Origin: Rhodopirellula baltica SH 1
GTDB taxonomy: Bacteria > Planctomycetota > Planctomycetia > Pirellulales > Pirellulaceae
Length of the DNA: 64,000 nt
Assembly (NCBI RefSeq): GCF_000196115.1
Contig: NC_005027.1
Span: 930,001-994,000, forward strand
Direction: 5' to 3'
Shown: positions 10,071-20,710 of the stretch, in pieces
How the letters are laid out: the number at the start of each line of letters is the position of its first letter
Position numbering within the stretch: position 1 is the stretch's first letter
Made by a program: the position numbers and the translations under genes
The notes under the pieces: generated by a model
Databases searched by the model: none
The model's input: the letters and a program-made list of their open reading frames with translations, nothing else
Told to the model about the DNA's origin: nothing

Positions 10071-12473
10071 ATGCCGCCACCGTCTCCCGATTCGGAACCA
10101 CCTCGTCAACCCGAGGCTTCGCGGGAGCCGATGACCGAGTCGCAAACGATCGGTGGTCAGGCGGCCGCGCGTCGTTTGTCGTTGGGTGCGACGATGCCGC
10201 CCGCGGAAGTTCCCGGTGTCCGCCTGCAGCGTTTTCTGGGATCGGGCGCGTTTGGGCAGGTTTGGGTCGGTCGTGACATCAACACCGGTCGCGGCGTGGC
10301 GGTGAAGTTCTATTTGCACCGTGGTGGTGTGAACTGGTCTTTGCTTTCTCGTGAAGTGAAGAACTTGGTTCAGTTGTCAGCTGACCGACACGTGGTGCAA
10401 GTGCTCGAGGTCGGCTGGGATGCCGATCCGCCTTACTACGTGATGGAATTGATCGAAGGTGGTTCACTGGAGGACATGTTGGTCAAGCGTGGACGGTTGC
10501 CTGTCGCGGAAGCGGTCGACTTGTTCCGTAAAATCTTGATCGGCCTGAATCATTGTCACGGTAAAGGTGTCCTGCACTGCGACATCAAACCCGCCAACAT
10601 ACTTTTGGCTGCGGACAACGAACCTCGCTTGGCTGATTTTGGCCAAAGCCGAATGTCGCACGATCAGACGCCGGCGATGGGAACGCTGTTTTACATGGCT
10701 CCTGAGCAAGCCGATTTCCAATCGTCGCCCGATGCGCGGTGGGATGTTTACGCGGCGGGAGCGATCTTGTTTCGAATGTTGGCGGGGTCGGCACCGCATC
10801 GTGATCAGGCGTTGTTGTCGCAATTGGATACGGCGGGATCGCTGCCGGGCCGGTTGGCTCGGTATCGCGAAGCAATCGCTTTGGCGCCCCCGGCGTCCGA
10901 GCAATTGTCGCGACGTGACATTGATCGATCATTGCGAAAGATCATGCAGCGTTGCTTGGAAGTTGATCCTGAATCTCGGTACAGCAACGTTCAGCAGATC
11001 TTGGATGATTTGACCGTCCGCGACAAAACGCGTTCGCGGCGGCCATTGATGTTGTTGGGAATTGTTGGCCCGCTTTTGCTGTTGTTGGCGACCTGCTTCT
11101 TTGGTGCTCGCAGCATTGATTTAGCGACTCGGACGGCGACTCGCGAATTGCGGACCGAGGCGTTTGGAAGCAACCAATTCGCGGCCCGGTTGGCCGCCCA
11201 GACGCTCGAAACCGAGATACAACGCTACTTCGACTTGGTGCACGAAGAGGCCCAACGGGAAACGTTTGAAACGTTGCTGGCTGATTTGATTCAAGGCGAA
11301 ACGTCCAAGCCTGTTTTGGACCGCATCGCGTCTTCTTCGACGCCGGTCGATGCGCTTGTTCGTGAAGACGCTCTCGCCGCCCGGGACATCTTGTTGGAAC
11401 ATCCGGCGCAGTTGCGGCTGGATGAGTACTTGTCGGAGCGATTGGCTCAATATCGCCAGCCTTCCGAACCGGGCAAGCCTCGTCAGCGATTGGCGACGAT
11501 GTTCGTGACCGATGGTGCGGGAACGATCATGACGATCGTTTACGGGAAATCGGTTCCGAGGGCTCAAAACAGCGTGGGTCGAAACTTTGCGTACCGAACT
11601 TATTTCACCGGACGCAAAGATGATTACCCATCGACGATTCCGATGGATTCGGTGTCGCCGCTTCGCCACACCCACTTGAGTTCAGCGTTTCAAAGTACGG
11701 CGACCAAAATGTGGAAGGTCGCAATCAGCACTCCACTTTGGTTAGAAGAAAGCGGTGTGATCGTCAGTGGTCGTCGCGAGACACCCGACCGAGATCCGGA
11801 CGCGGTCTTTGTCGCGACCATCAATCTCGGTGATTTTCAATTGTTGCAGCGTTCGCGTTCTGGCAATGAATCGGACGCGGCCAATCCCAGTCAAGTGGCG
11901 GTGTTGGTGGAGGCTCGCGAAGGTGATCTTCGCGGGACCGTGTTGCAGCATCCGCTCATGGATCAGTTGCGAGAAGAAGGCCAGACCGTTTCGGACAAGA
12001 GCTATCAAGTCGACGGGGCGACGATGGACCGGTTGCTCGAAGGTGGTGATGTTGGATATCGCGACCCGATGGCCCTCGCATCGGAGGGGAACGGTTTTGG
12101 TGGTGAGTGGATCGCGGCAATGGAACCGGTCACTCTGCCACGGCCAACCAAGGCCGCTGGTGCGGCGGAGGTTGCGGACGATCATGGCGAAGATGTCGTA
12201 TCGGGTGGGCAGTTGCCGTTGTCTTCGGTCGAGCAAACCGATTTGCTTGTGTTGGTCCAGTATCGGCTCTCAGAAGTGCTCGGTCCGGTCGCGGAGCTTC
12301 GTCGTTCCCTGTTGTTCGAAGGTGCGTTTGCGATTGTATCTATTCTCGTCATGACATTGTTTCTTTGGTGGGTTGTGAGACGTGTGACAACCCAAGATGA
12401 GCGACGCGCGGCCAAGGAATCTCAGGCTCCGCCACCGCCGCAAGAACGCATCGAGACGATGACGTTGGGATAA
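10071..12473 (+). CDS. Receptor-like Ser/Thr protein kinase with extracytoplasmic domain
   Basis: A kinase of about 800 residues. The N-terminal kinase domain (residues about 50-310) has the glycine loop GSGAFGQVWVG, the VAVKF lysine, HCDIKPANILL, DFGQ and the MAPEQ of subdomain VIII. The usual HRD is HCD here, so the arginine that normally contacts the activation-loop phosphate is replaced. A helix LMLLGIVGPLLLLLATCFFGA follows, then about 400 residues that look extracytoplasmic and sensor-like (the segments FVTDGAGTIMTIVYG and GRNFAYRTYFTGR recall Cache domains), and a second helix FAIVSILVMTLFLWWVV near the end. ATG at 10071 is given; a GTG at 10065 would couple to the epimerase stop. Confidence 0.9.
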   Translation: MPPPSPDSEPPRQPEASREPMTESQTIGGQAAARRLSLGATMPPAEVPGVRLQRFLGSGAFGQVWVGRDINTGRGVAVKFYLHRGGVNWSLLSREVKNLVQLSADRHVVQVLEVGWDADPPYYVMELIEGGSLEDMLVKRGRLPVAEAVDLFRKILIGLNHCHGKGVLHCDIKPANILLAADNEPRLADFGQSRMSHDQTPAMGTLFYMAPEQADFQSSPDARWDVYAAGAILFRMLAGSAPHRDQALLSQLDTAGSLPGRLARYREAIALAPPASEQLSRRDIDRSLRKIMQRCLEVDPESRYSNVQQILDDLTVRDKTRSRRPLMLLGIVGPLLLLLATCFFGARSIDLATRTATRELRTEAFGSNQFAARLAAQTLETEIQRYFDLVHEEAQRETFETLLADLIQGETSKPVLDRIASSSTPVDALVREDALAARDILLEHPAQLRLDEYLSERLAQYRQPSEPGKPRQRLATMFVTDGAGTIMTIVYGKSVPRAQNSVGRNFAYRTYFTGRKDDYPSTIPMDSVSPLRHTHLSSAFQSTATKMWKVAISTPLWLEESGVIVSGRRETPDRDPDAVFVATINLGDFQLLQRSRSGNESDAANPSQVAVLVEAREGDLRGTVLQHPLMDQLREEGQTVSDKSYQVDGATMDRLLEGGDVGYRDPMALASEGNGFGGEWIAAMEPVTLPRPTKAAGAAEVADDHGEDVVSGGQLPLSSVEQTDLLVLVQYRLSEVLGPVAELRRSLLFEGAFAIVSILVMTLFLWWVVRRVTTQDERRAAKESQAPPPPQERIETMTLG

Positions 12474-12636
12474 CCTCCCAGTAATCAAAAAATTGGGGAA
12501 TCTCAAAACTGGGGCTGGATTGCACCATGGTTTTGGCAGGTGGCAGAGGACGGGTTACACTGTTGATCCCTCCTCGTTGATTCCACGAAGTGATTCAACG
12601 ACTCCCACCTGAACAGCCTTTCTTGGCAACTCGCCG

Positions 12637-13644
12637 ATGAAGAACAGCCCACCTGAAACCGCTGCAGAAGAGAAACTTCGGTCCGCTCAGCACGAGGCCA
12701 GCGAAGACGCCGTCGAGGGGGCCGCGAACGATTTTGGATTGGTGATGATCCTTCGCCTATCAGCGTTTCTGTGTTTCGCCGGTTGGGCTTGGGTGCATTA
12801 CTATTGGGAAGCTCCTTACGGGGTGCTGCTTTGGCAGGACGCGACGTATGAGTTCGCCGAATGGTTGGGTGTGAGCTGGGACGAGTTTGTGGGCACGGGA
12901 GCGGACGATGGTTGGCTGCAGACTTGGCTGTCGCGAATCACGTGGTTGTATGTTGGTTGCACCATTTTGACCCTGACCGTTCGGCGTCAATCCAAATTCC
13001 AAATGATCGCCTTGGTCGGCGGTTGCGGATTGTTGACCGTTTTGAGTTATGCGAAATACGTCGGTGCCCAGCGACAGTTGCCGATGTTTGTGGAGCACGG
13101 CGGTCAAATGTTAGCTCCGGTTTTGTTGGTGTTGGCGCTGAAGTTTGGTGCCCGCCATCGAGTGACGATGGTTGCGGCGATGGTTGCAATGATCATGACA
13201 TTTGCTGGCCATGGTTGTTATGCGATTGGATGGTGGCCAACCCCGTCGACTTTTTACGGAATGATTTCGGTTTCGCTGGGCGTCGAATATGAAACCGCGA
13301 ACACGATGTTGCGAACCGCCGGCGTGTTGGATTTCGCGGTCTGTTTTGCGATCTTCGTTCCGGCACTAAGGATTTGGGCGGCCGGGTACGCGACCGTTTG
13401 GGGATTCTTGACGGCCGCCGCTCGACCCGTCGCGGGCATGTCGATGAGTCTAAACTACTGGGGCGCGGACCAATTCCTCCACGAGGCGGTGTTGCGTGCG
13501 CCGCACTTTCTGATTCCTCTGTATTTGGTCGTTCTGTGGCACGGGCAAAAATCTGCCGCGCCTGCCGAATCGGCTGAGCCATCGAAACAACCCGCCACGA
13601 CATCCGCGGATCACGCGGCGTTGGCGATCGAATTCACCTCATGA
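12637..13644 (+). CDS. Polytopic membrane protein of unknown function
   Basis: 335 residues with a charged N-terminus of about 35 residues and then some seven hydrophobic segments, among them LRLSAFLCFAGWAWV, ITWLYVGCTILTLTV, MLAPVLLVLALKFG, VTMVAAMVAMIMTFAG and FLIPLYLVVLW. I do not recognise a family. Conserved-looking His/Trp/Tyr positions (WVHYYWE, GHGCYAIGWWP) could bind a cofactor, but that is speculation. It lies 31 bp upstream of the PhoD-like gene in the same direction. The 163-bp gap before it holds no clear feature. Confidence 0.75.
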   Translation: MKNSPPETAAEEKLRSAQHEASEDAVEGAANDFGLVMILRLSAFLCFAGWAWVHYYWEAPYGVLLWQDATYEFAEWLGVSWDEFVGTGADDGWLQTWLSRITWLYVGCTILTLTVRRQSKFQMIALVGGCGLLTVLSYAKYVGAQRQLPMFVEHGGQMLAPVLLVLALKFGARHRVTMVAAMVAMIMTFAGHGCYAIGWWPTPSTFYGMISVSLGVEYETANTMLRTAGVLDFAVCFAIFVPALRIWAAGYATVWGFLTAAARPVAGMSMSLNYWGADQFLHEAVLRAPHFLIPLYLVVLWHGQKSAAPAESAEPSKQPATTSADHAALAIEFTS

Positions 13645-13675
13645 AAAACAACTTGTTGCCCCTTTAGGAACCGTC

Positions 13676-15511
13676 ATGAAGTTATTGAAACCTTTGGCGT
13701 TGTGCTGCTTGGCACTGCTCGTCACTGCCGAATCCGTGTCCGCGCAACCCGGAGGACGTCGGCGAGCGGATTTGAGCATTCCCGATGTCGCGAAAAAGGA
13801 CGTCATTTGCTTTGCTCTGTACACGGTTCATGACAAAACGTTGAAGCTGACCGCGCAGCTGTATCCGCTATCGGGCAGCGATGCCAAGGTCGCGCGACTG
13901 GAAATCGAAAAGGACGGTCAGTGGACAGAGGTCGCTAAGTCGGATGTGATCGAAGCGGGATGGACAGTGCCATTTCGAGTCGAAAACTGGGACGATTCCA
14001 AGACCGTCAAGTATCGCGTCGCGCACGGTACCGAAGCGTTTTATGAAGGGACCATTCGCAAGAATCCGATCGACAAAGATGAGATTGTCGTTGCAGGGTT
14101 CACCGGCAACTCGATTCAGCCCGCTCACGGAGGTGACATTTCGCGTCAGGATTTGATCGACAACGTTAACAAAGTCGACGCGGATGTGTTGTTCTTTTCG
14201 GGGGATCAAGTCTACGACCACAATCGTCACTATGCCGCTTGGTTGAAGTTTGGCCGTGACTTTGGCGACATCATCAAGGATCGCCCGACGGTTTGCCTGC
14301 CCGACGATCACGATGTCGGCCAGCCCAATCTGTGGGGCGAAAGCGGAAAGATCTCGACGCTCAGCGGTGCCGCTGACGGTGGCTATTCGCAACCGGGCGT
14401 TTACGTTCAAGAAGTCGAGCGAGCGCAAACCAGCCATCTGCCTGATCCGGTGGACCCGCACAAAATCGGACAAGGCATCGGCGTCTACTTCACCAATTTG
14501 AACTGGGGAAACATTGACTTCGCGATTCTAGAAGATCGCAAGTTCAAGACCGGCCCGGCTGGTCGCGTGCCAAAGCAGGGGCCTCGTCCCGACCATATCC
14601 GCAACCCGGACTACGATCCTGCCAGTGTCGATGTCGATGGCGCGGTTCTGTTGGGCGAGCGACAATTGGACTTCATCGAAGATTGGGCCAAGGATTGGAG
14701 CGATGCTGATATGAAGGTCGCTTTGTCGCAAACGATTTTCTGCGGTGGGGCTCACATCCATGGAGCGGCCAACGGTCGTTTGCACGCTGACATGGACTCC
14801 AATGGTTGGCCGCAAACCGGACGCAACCGAGCCCTCGCTGCACTTCGGAAAGCATTCGCGTTTCACTACGCCGGTGACCAACACTTGGCGACGATCTTTC
14901 ATCACGGGATCGATGAATACCGTGATTCAATTTGGTCGTTCTGTGTGCCTTCGATTGCCAACTTGTATCTGCGTTGGTGGGAACCGGTTGAACCAGGTGA
15001 AAACCGCGAGCCGGGGGCTCCTGAATACACCGGCGACTCGTTGGATGGTTTTGCCAACAAAGTCACCAACTACGCCGCGGCCAATCCGGAGAAGAAACCC
15101 GCTGGCAATTTGTTGAACACCCGTGCCGCTGGATTTGGCATCGTTCGGCTCAACACCAAGACTCGTGACATCACGATGGAATGTTGGCCGCGAAATGTGG
15201 ATGTGACCGATCCTTCGGCGAAGCAATATCCCGGTTGGCCGCTGACGATTTCGCAGTTTGACAACTACAACCCACCTTCGTGGGGACAGCTCGGTGAAAT
15301 GACCTTCGACGTGGAAGATCCCGTTGTTCAATTGGTCGACTCATCGACAGGCGAGGTTCTCTATACAGTCCGTGTAGCGGGATCGAAGTTCACGCCAGGG
15401 GCTCCGAAGGGAAAAGCGTTCGTCGTGAAAGCTGGAAAGGACGCACCTGAAACGGTCGTTGCCAAGGCTGCAAAAGTGGGCGGCGAACCGGTCGAAGTCA
15501 AGCTTCACTGA
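13676..15511 (+). CDS. Secreted PhoD-like metallophosphatase
   Basis: A 611-residue exported protein with the signal peptide MKLLKPLALCCLALLVTAESVSA. The metallophosphatase motifs expected of the PhoD family can be seen: FFSGDQVYDH (GDxxYD type), CLPDDHDVGQPN (the DDHD metal motif) and, near residue 400, YAGDQHLATIFHHG (GDxH). A beta-rich N-terminal domain precedes the catalytic part, as in PhoD. The likely role is a phosphodiesterase or alkaline phosphatase outside the cytoplasm; the substrate is unknown. About 255 bp separate it from nqrA. Confidence 0.85.
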   Translation: MKLLKPLALCCLALLVTAESVSAQPGGRRRADLSIPDVAKKDVICFALYTVHDKTLKLTAQLYPLSGSDAKVARLEIEKDGQWTEVAKSDVIEAGWTVPFRVENWDDSKTVKYRVAHGTEAFYEGTIRKNPIDKDEIVVAGFTGNSIQPAHGGDISRQDLIDNVNKVDADVLFFSGDQVYDHNRHYAAWLKFGRDFGDIIKDRPTVCLPDDHDVGQPNLWGESGKISTLSGAADGGYSQPGVYVQEVERAQTSHLPDPVDPHKIGQGIGVYFTNLNWGNIDFAILEDRKFKTGPAGRVPKQGPRPDHIRNPDYDPASVDVDGAVLLGERQLDFIEDWAKDWSDADMKVALSQTIFCGGAHIHGAANGRLHADMDSNGWPQTGRNRALAALRKAFAFHYAGDQHLATIFHHGIDEYRDSIWSFCVPSIANLYLRWWEPVEPGENREPGAPEYTGDSLDGFANKVTNYAAANPEKKPAGNLLNTRAAGFGIVRLNTKTRDITMECWPRNVDVTDPSAKQYPGWPLTISQFDNYNPPSWGQLGEMTFDVEDPVVQLVDSSTGEVLYTVRVAGSKFTPGAPKGKAFVVKAGKDAPETVVAKAAKVGGEPVEVKLH

Positions 15512-15683
15512 GCCCCCGCCCACGACCATTTGTGCGCTCAATCATGCCCGCAAAGTCTGCCCCATTTGCTGGGGCGGACATGGTCGAACCAGGTGGCAGA
15601 TTTCCGATCACGAACGGTGATGATCTGCCGTTGTCAATCTTCTAACGCTATGCAATAGTGTCCACTTGCTTGGCCCGCGACAT

Positions 15684-15710
15684 TTTTTCCGGCCTTTTCT
15701 TTCGGAAAAA
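15684..15710. promoter_or_regulatory. Hairpin upstream of nqrA
   Basis: The 8-bp arms TTTTTCCG (15684-15691) and CGGAAAAA (15703-15710) pair around an 11-nt loop. The right arm is A-rich on the + strand, so it does not read as a + strand terminator. It lies 56 bp before nqrA and may sit in its leader; a weak TTGTCA at 15631 could be part of a promoter, but no convincing -10 box goes with it. Confidence 0.35.
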
Positions 15711-15766
15711 CGCTGCGGGCTTTGGCTCGAACCGACTTTGTTACAAATTTCACAAAGTGCCCATTC

Positions 15767-17137
15767 ATGGCAACGACTCAAAGCGTGACCCGGATCAAAA
15801 AGGGTCTCGATCTGCCCATCACGGGATGCCCCGAACAGCACATGGAAGCTGGCCCGGCGATTCGCCAAGTGGCTCTGTTGGGCGACGACTACATCGGAAT
15901 GAAGCCAACGATGTTGGTCTCTGCCGGCGACCGAGTCGTCTTGGGACAACCAGTTTTCGAAGACAAGAAAACGCCCGGCGTGATCTACACCGCTCCCGCA
16001 TCCGGCACAGTTGTCGATGTGGTTCGTGGTGCCAAACGCAAGTTCGAAGCGGTTGTGATCGACGTCGACAATGATTCGACCGAGACAACCACCATCGACG
16101 GAATCGCGGGATCGGATCCGATCTCAATCGCTCGCGAAAAACTGGTTGACGGATTGGTCCAAATTGGACTGTGGTCAGCGTTTCGGACTCGACCGTTTGG
16201 CAAGGTGCCGACGATCGAATCGAGGCCTCATTCGATCTTTGTCACCGCGATTGATACCAATCCTTTGGCAGCGGATCCCGCTGTTGTTTTGGCGGATCGA
16301 AAAGATCAATTCGTGATCGGCCTTCAAGCGTTGACTCGTTTGACCGACGGTGCCGTTCATCTGTGCCAAGCCGAGAAGGCATCGATTCCTGGCGGCGACG
16401 TGGCGGGGGTTCAGTCGGCATCTTTCGCCGGACCTCACCCTGCCGGATTGCCAGGAACGCACATTCACCACTTGGATCCCGTCAGTCTTAACAAAACAGT
16501 TTGGTACATCGGTTACCAAGACGTGATCGCCATCGGTTCTTTCTTGCAGACCGGCCAACTCGACACTCGACGAGTGATTTCGTTGGCGGGCCCGAAAGTC
16601 AACCAACCTCGTTTGATCGAGACTCGTCTGGGTGCATGCATCGATGAGTTGATTGACGGCGAAGTCGATACCTCGGTCAAGTTGCGTGTGATCTCCGGAT
16701 CGGTTCTCAACGGACACATCGCGACGGCCCCTCATCAGTTCCTGGGACGCTACGACAATCAAGTGTCGGTCATCGAAGAAGGCGACCACCGCGAATTTTT
16801 GGGTTGGCAGAAACCGGGCTTCGATAAGTTCTCCGTCAGCCGCATTTTTGCATCGGCGATGACACCGGATCGCAAGTTCGATTTCACATCGTCGACCGGC
16901 GGCAGTGAACGAGCGATGGTTCCACTGGGCACCTACGAAAAGGTGATGCCGATGGACATTTTGGCAACACAATTGTTGCGAGCTTTGATTGTTCGCGACA
17001 CCGATTCGGCTCAGCAGCTCGGCGTGCTGGAGCTGGAAGAAGAAGACTTGGCCCTGTGCACGTTCGTGTGCCCCGGTAAATACGAATATGGATCCTTGAT
17101 CCGAGAAAACCTGACAACCATTGAGCGTGAAGGTTAA
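15767..17137 (+). CDS. nqrA: Na+-translocating NADH:quinone reductase subunit A
   Basis: NqrA, 456 residues, a peripheral cytoplasmic subunit of the sodium-pumping NADH:ubiquinone oxidoreductase. Recognised by the N-terminal [52 protein letters not shown], and downstream [24 protein letters not shown] at 15767 was chosen over the upstream in-frame TTG at 15722 because it starts just before the conserved IKKGLDL motif. It is the first gene of nqrABCDEF, with five bases between its stop and nqrB. Confidence 0.97.
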   Translation: MATTQSVTRIKKGLDLPITGCPEQHMEAGPAIRQVALLGDDYIGMKPTMLVSAGDRVVLGQPVFEDKKTPGVIYTAPASGTVVDVVRGAKRKFEAVVIDVDNDSTETTTIDGIAGSDPISIAREKLVDGLVQIGLWSAFRTRPFGKVPTIESRPHSIFVTAIDTNPLAADPAVVLADRKDQFVIGLQALTRLTDGAVHLCQAEKASIPGGDVAGVQSASFAGPHPAGLPGTHIHHLDPVSLNKTVWYIGYQDVIAIGSFLQTGQLDTRRVISLAGPKVNQPRLIETRLGACIDELIDGEVDTSVKLRVISGSVLNGHIATAPHQFLGRYDNQVSVIEEGDHREFLGWQKPGFDKFSVSRIFASAMTPDRKFDFTSSTGGSERAMVPLGTYEKVMPMDILATQLLRALIVRDTDSAQQLGVLELEEEDLALCTFVCPGKYEYGSLIRENLTTIEREG

Positions 17138-17142
17138 GGAAT

Positions 17143-18402
17143 ATGAAAGCATTACGTGACGCATTTGACAGCGTCCACCCGTTCTTTGCCAAAGGCGGAC
17201 TGCTCGAGAAAGCGTACCCAATGTACGAAGCTCTCGACACGTTCTTGTTCACGCCAGGCGAGACGGCTCACGGACGCACGCACGTGCGCGACAACATTGA
17301 CCTGAAACGCATGATGATCACGGTCGTCTTCGCGTTGATTCCGGTCACGTTGTTCGGCATGTGGAACACCGGGTACCAAGCCAACACGGCCATCCAAAAG
17401 ATGACCGAAGCCAACGTTGACGTCGACTTCGATTGGCACCACACCGTTCACACCGCAGTCGGTTTCGGACACGATCCAGCCAACCACGTCGACAACTTCA
17501 TCTACGGGGCGATCTTTTTCATCCCGATCTATGTCGTTTGTATGTTCGTCGGTGGGCACATCGAATTGGTCTTCAGTGTTCTGCGAGGGCACGAGATCAA
17601 CGAAGGATTTCTGGTGACCGGATTGCTATTCCCGCTCACATTGCCCGCCTCCATTCCGCTCTGGCAGGTTGCCGTGGGAATCGCATTTGGGGTGATCGTT
17701 GCCAAGGAAGTCTTTGGCGGAACGGGACGTAACTTCCTCAACGTCGCTCTGACTTCGCGAGCGTTCTTGTACTTCGCATACGCTGGTCAAATCAGCGGTG
17801 ACAAAGTCTGGACCGCCGTCGATGGCTTCTCCGGTGCAACCGCACTCGGACAAATGGCCAACGCCAGCGAAGATGCCGTCGGATCGCTCAGTGCAGTTCA
17901 GTACGTCTGGGGTGCCGAAGAGCCAATCACGTGGATGAGCGCCTTCATCGGAACAATTCAAGGATGCGTTGGCGAAACCAGTGCTCTGCTTTGTTTGGTT
18001 GGTGCTTTGATCCTAATCGCCACCGGCATCGGATCGTGGAAGATCATGGCTGGCGTGATCGCTGGTGTGACTGGCACCGCCTTGTTGCTGAACGTTGCGG
18101 GCAGTGAAACCAACGCCATGTTCGCCGTGCCGTTCTACTGGCACCTGGTCATCGGCGGAGTCGCCTTTGGTTTGGTGTTCATGGCGACTGACCCAGTCAG
18201 TGCCTCGATGACTGAAATGGGCAAATGGATCTATGGAATCCTGATCGGGTTCATGACAGTCTTGATTCGCGTCATCAACCCTGCTTTCCCAGAAGGCATC
18301 ATGCTGGCGATCTTGTTCGGCAACGTGTTCGCACCGTTGATCGATTGGGGCGTCGTCCAACTCAACATCCGCCGGAGGGCCGCACGCTATGTCACAGCCT
18401 GA
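17143..18402 (+). CDS. nqrB: Na+-NQR subunit B
   Basis: NqrB, 419 residues, an integral membrane subunit that carries riboflavin and a covalently bound FMN. The FMN attachment motif SGAT is in [13 protein letters not shown], the threonine being the expected site for ApbE-catalysed flavinylation. Helices include [35 protein letters not shown] and a C-terminal series after [13 protein letters not shown]. The end overlaps nqrC by 14 bp. Confidence 0.97.
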   Translation: MKALRDAFDSVHPFFAKGGLLEKAYPMYEALDTFLFTPGETAHGRTHVRDNIDLKRMMITVVFALIPVTLFGMWNTGYQANTAIQKMTEANVDVDFDWHHTVHTAVGFGHDPANHVDNFIYGAIFFIPIYVVCMFVGGHIELVFSVLRGHEINEGFLVTGLLFPLTLPASIPLWQVAVGIAFGVIVAKEVFGGTGRNFLNVALTSRAFLYFAYAGQISGDKVWTAVDGFSGATALGQMANASEDAVGSLSAVQYVWGAEEPITWMSAFIGTIQGCVGETSALLCLVGALILIATGIGSWKIMAGVIAGVTGTALLLNVAGSETNAMFAVPFYWHLVIGGVAFGLVFMATDPVSASMTEMGKWIYGILIGFMTVLIRVINPAFPEGIMLAILFGNVFAPLIDWGVVQLNIRRRAARYVTA

Positions 18403-19300
18403 TTCCACTTTGAAAACGATCGTGACCGCGACAATTCTGTGCGTGGTCTGTTCGTTCGCCGTCAGTGCCGCCGCGGTGGCCCTGCGACCGATGCAAGAAG
18501 AAAACAAAGTTCTCGACCGCCAACGCAACATTTTGGATGCGGCCGGTTTGTCGATGGGCGAATTTGGAAAGCCAGCCGCTGAGCTGGACAAAGAACAAAT
18601 CGAAACACTGTGGGCCTGGGTCAGCCCAGAACTGGTTGACCTGGAAACCGGGGAAGTCAACACGGACTTCGTTGGCGAGGAAGCTGAAAAGTACGACCCT
18701 CGTGAAGCTGCCAAGAAAAAAGACGACAGCATCGAGATCACCGATCCTCAATTTGACATAGGCGTTCCTCGTCGTGAAAAGATCGCTCGCGTTTACTACG
18801 TGAAGAAGCCTGGTAGCGAGAAGGTCGAGATGGTCGTTCTGCCCGTCTACGGCAAAGGCCTTTGGTCAACGCTGTATGGCTACATGGCTTTGAAGAACGA
18901 TCTGGAAACCATCGCTGGTTTGACTTTCTATGAGCACGCGGAAACACCTGGACTGGGTGGCGAAGTGGACAACACGAAATGGAAGGCCCAGTGGGTCGGC
19001 AACAAGCTGTACGACACGGATGGCAACCCAGCCGCTCGTGTCGCAAAAGGGCCCGCCCCTGATGGCGACGAGTTCGCTGTTGATGGGTTGTCCGGTGCCA
19101 CGATCACTTGTCGTGGTGTGACCAATTTGGTTCGTTACTGGGCCGGTCCCAATGGATATGGTCCGTTTCTGGACAAAGTGAAGCAACGACTTACCGGTGA
19201 CGCATCCGCGGAAGCCGATCAACCTGAATCCTCCGTCGAAAGCGGTGTCGAACAATACGACATCGACAACGTCGGTCCCAAAGAACCGGTGGGAGAGTAA
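18389..19300 (+). CDS. nqrC: Na+-NQR subunit C
   Basis: NqrC, 303 residues, with one N-terminal helix ([23 protein letters not shown]) and a periplasmic FMN domain. The flavinylation motif is [13 protein letters not shown]. The conserved [12 protein letters not shown] and the segment [12 protein letters not shown] match the FMN domain. The last 35 residues or so form a charged extension beyond the usual end. It overlaps nqrB by 14 bp and lies three bases before nqrD. Confidence 0.96.
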   Translation: MSQPDSTLKTIVTATILCVVCSFAVSAAAVALRPMQEENKVLDRQRNILDAAGLSMGEFGKPAAELDKEQIETLWAWVSPELVDLETGEVNTDFVGEEAEKYDPREAAKKKDDSIEITDPQFDIGVPRREKIARVYYVKKPGSEKVEMVVLPVYGKGLWSTLYGYMALKNDLETIAGLTFYEHAETPGLGGEVDNTKWKAQWVGNKLYDTDGNPAARVAKGPAPDGDEFAVDGLSGATITCRGVTNLVRYWAGPNGYGPFLDKVKQRLTGDASAEADQPESSVESGVEQYDIDNVGPKEPVGE

Positions 19301-19303
19301 ACC

Positions 19304-19930
19304 ATGGCTGCCCCCAAAGTCGGCAAGGTCCTGTTTGGACCTGTCATCGACAACAACCCAATCGCGTTGCAGATCCTGGGCATTTGTAGTGCTCTGGCTG
19401 TGACGACCAGCATCCAAGTCTCGATCGTCATGGCTCTGGCCGTGATCGCGGTGACCGGGTGTTCCAATGCGGCGGTCTCGTCCATTCGTCACTACATTCC
19501 CGGCAGCATCCGGATCATCGTTCAGATGACCGTGATCGCGTCGTTGGTGATCGTCGTTGACCAAGTGTTGAAGGCGTACATGTACGAAATCAGCAAGCAG
19601 CTTTCGGTCTTCGTGGGTTTGATCATCACCAACTGTATCGTCATGGGACGTGCGGAAGGTTTCGCTATGAAGAATGGCGTGTGGATCAGCTTCCTCGACG
19701 GAATCGGAAACGGACTGGGATACGGATTGGTCCTGATCGTCGTCGCGTTCTTCCGCGAATTGTTCGGCAGCGGTTCGCTGTTGGGCTTCGAGCTCTTTCA
19801 ACTGGACCGCAACGGCGGCTGGTACAACCCGAACAACTTGATGCTGTTGCCGCCCAGTGCGTTCTTCATCATCGGGTTCATGATTTGGGTCATTCGTTTG
19901 AACAAACCCGAACAAATCGAAGAGGCCTAA
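19304..19930 (+). CDS. nqrD: Na+-NQR subunit D
   Basis: NqrD, 208 residues, about six transmembrane helices. Conserved half-helix cysteines are visible in [12 protein letters not shown] and [16 protein letters not shown]; together with those of NqrE they hold the intramembrane iron or iron-sulfur centre known from NQR structures. It is translated between nqrC and nqrE with only three bases on either side. Confidence 0.97.
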   Translation: MAAPKVGKVLFGPVIDNNPIALQILGICSALAVTTSIQVSIVMALAVIAVTGCSNAAVSSIRHYIPGSIRIIVQMTVIASLVIVVDQVLKAYMYEISKQLSVFVGLIITNCIVMGRAEGFAMKNGVWISFLDGIGNGLGYGLVLIVVAFFRELFGSGSLLGFELFQLDRNGGWYNPNNLMLLPPSAFFIIGFMIWVIRLNKPEQIEEA

Positions 19931-19933
19931 GTC

Positions 19934-20575
19934 ATGGTCGAACAATACCTCAGCGTCTTTTTGAAGGCGGTCTTCGTCGAGAACCTTGCACTCGCATTCT
20001 TTCTTGGAATGTGCACCTTCTTGGCTGTCAGTAAAAACGTCAAAACGGCAATCGGCTTGGGCATCGCGGTCATCGCGATTGAAACCATCACCGTGCCTGC
20101 CAACCAATTGATTTACAGCCTGTTGCTGAAGAAAGGTGCGTTGACCTGGGTCAATGATTACCTGATCAGCACTGACACGTACAACTTCGCGGAGGTCGAC
20201 CTGACCTTCCTCGGGTTCATCAGTTACATCGGTGTGATTGCCGCCATGGTTCAGATCTTGGAAATGTTCCTCGATCGATTCATGCCCAGCCTTTACAACG
20301 CCCTGGGGATCTTCCTTCCCCTGATCACGGTGAACTGTGCCATCCTGGGTGCGTCGCTGTTCATGGAGCAACGCGAGTATCCGTTCGGCGAATCGGTCGT
20401 CTTCGGATTCGGATGTGGTGTCGGTTGGGCTTTGGCGATCATGGCTTTGGCCGGTATTCGCGAAAAATTGAAGTACAGCGACGTTCCTCCGCCACTTCGC
20501 GGTTTGGGAATCACGTTTATCACGGTTGGATTGATGTCCCTGGCATTCATGTCGTTTAGCGGCATCCAGCTGTAA
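19934..20575 (+). CDS. nqrE: Na+-NQR subunit E
   Basis: NqrE, 213 residues, six helices, homologous to NqrD in inverted topology. The cysteines of the shared metal site are in [14 protein letters not shown] and [18 protein letters not shown]. It ends 135 bp before nqrF, the only large gap within the operon; that gap holds a hairpin. Confidence 0.97.
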   Translation: MVEQYLSVFLKAVFVENLALAFFLGMCTFLAVSKNVKTAIGLGIAVIAIETITVPANQLIYSLLLKKGALTWVNDYLISTDTYNFAEVDLTFLGFISYIGVIAAMVQILEMFLDRFMPSLYNALGIFLPLITVNCAILGASLFMEQREYPFGESVVFGFGCGVGWALAIMALAGIREKLKYSDVPPPLRGLGITFITVGLMSLAFMSFSGIQL

Positions 20576-20601
20576 CGGATCTGATCCGTCGCAAAGACGT
20601 G

Positions 20602-20652
20602 CGTCAGCCGCTTGGCTGGCATCAGTGAGTTTGTCAGCCCCAGCGGCTGACG
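20602..20652. repeat. 11-bp inverted repeat between nqrE and nqrF
   Basis: Arms CGTCAGCCGCT (20602-20612) and AGCGGCTGACG (20642-20652) are perfectly complementary around a 29-nt loop. The same GCGGCTGA core recurs near 37945-38275 and 53005, so it belongs to a dispersed repeat family. In this position it could alter the nqrF transcript level. Confidence 0.65.
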
Positions 20653-20710
20653 TGAGTTTTGACTGTCAGGCTGAATCGCCTCGCGTGCACCCCTCAACTT
20701 TTGATTTAAA

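Noticed and set aside
18866-20371. 501-codon frame on the minus strand across nqrC-nqrE
   Set aside because: Asp/His/Gln-rich antisense of conserved nqr genes.
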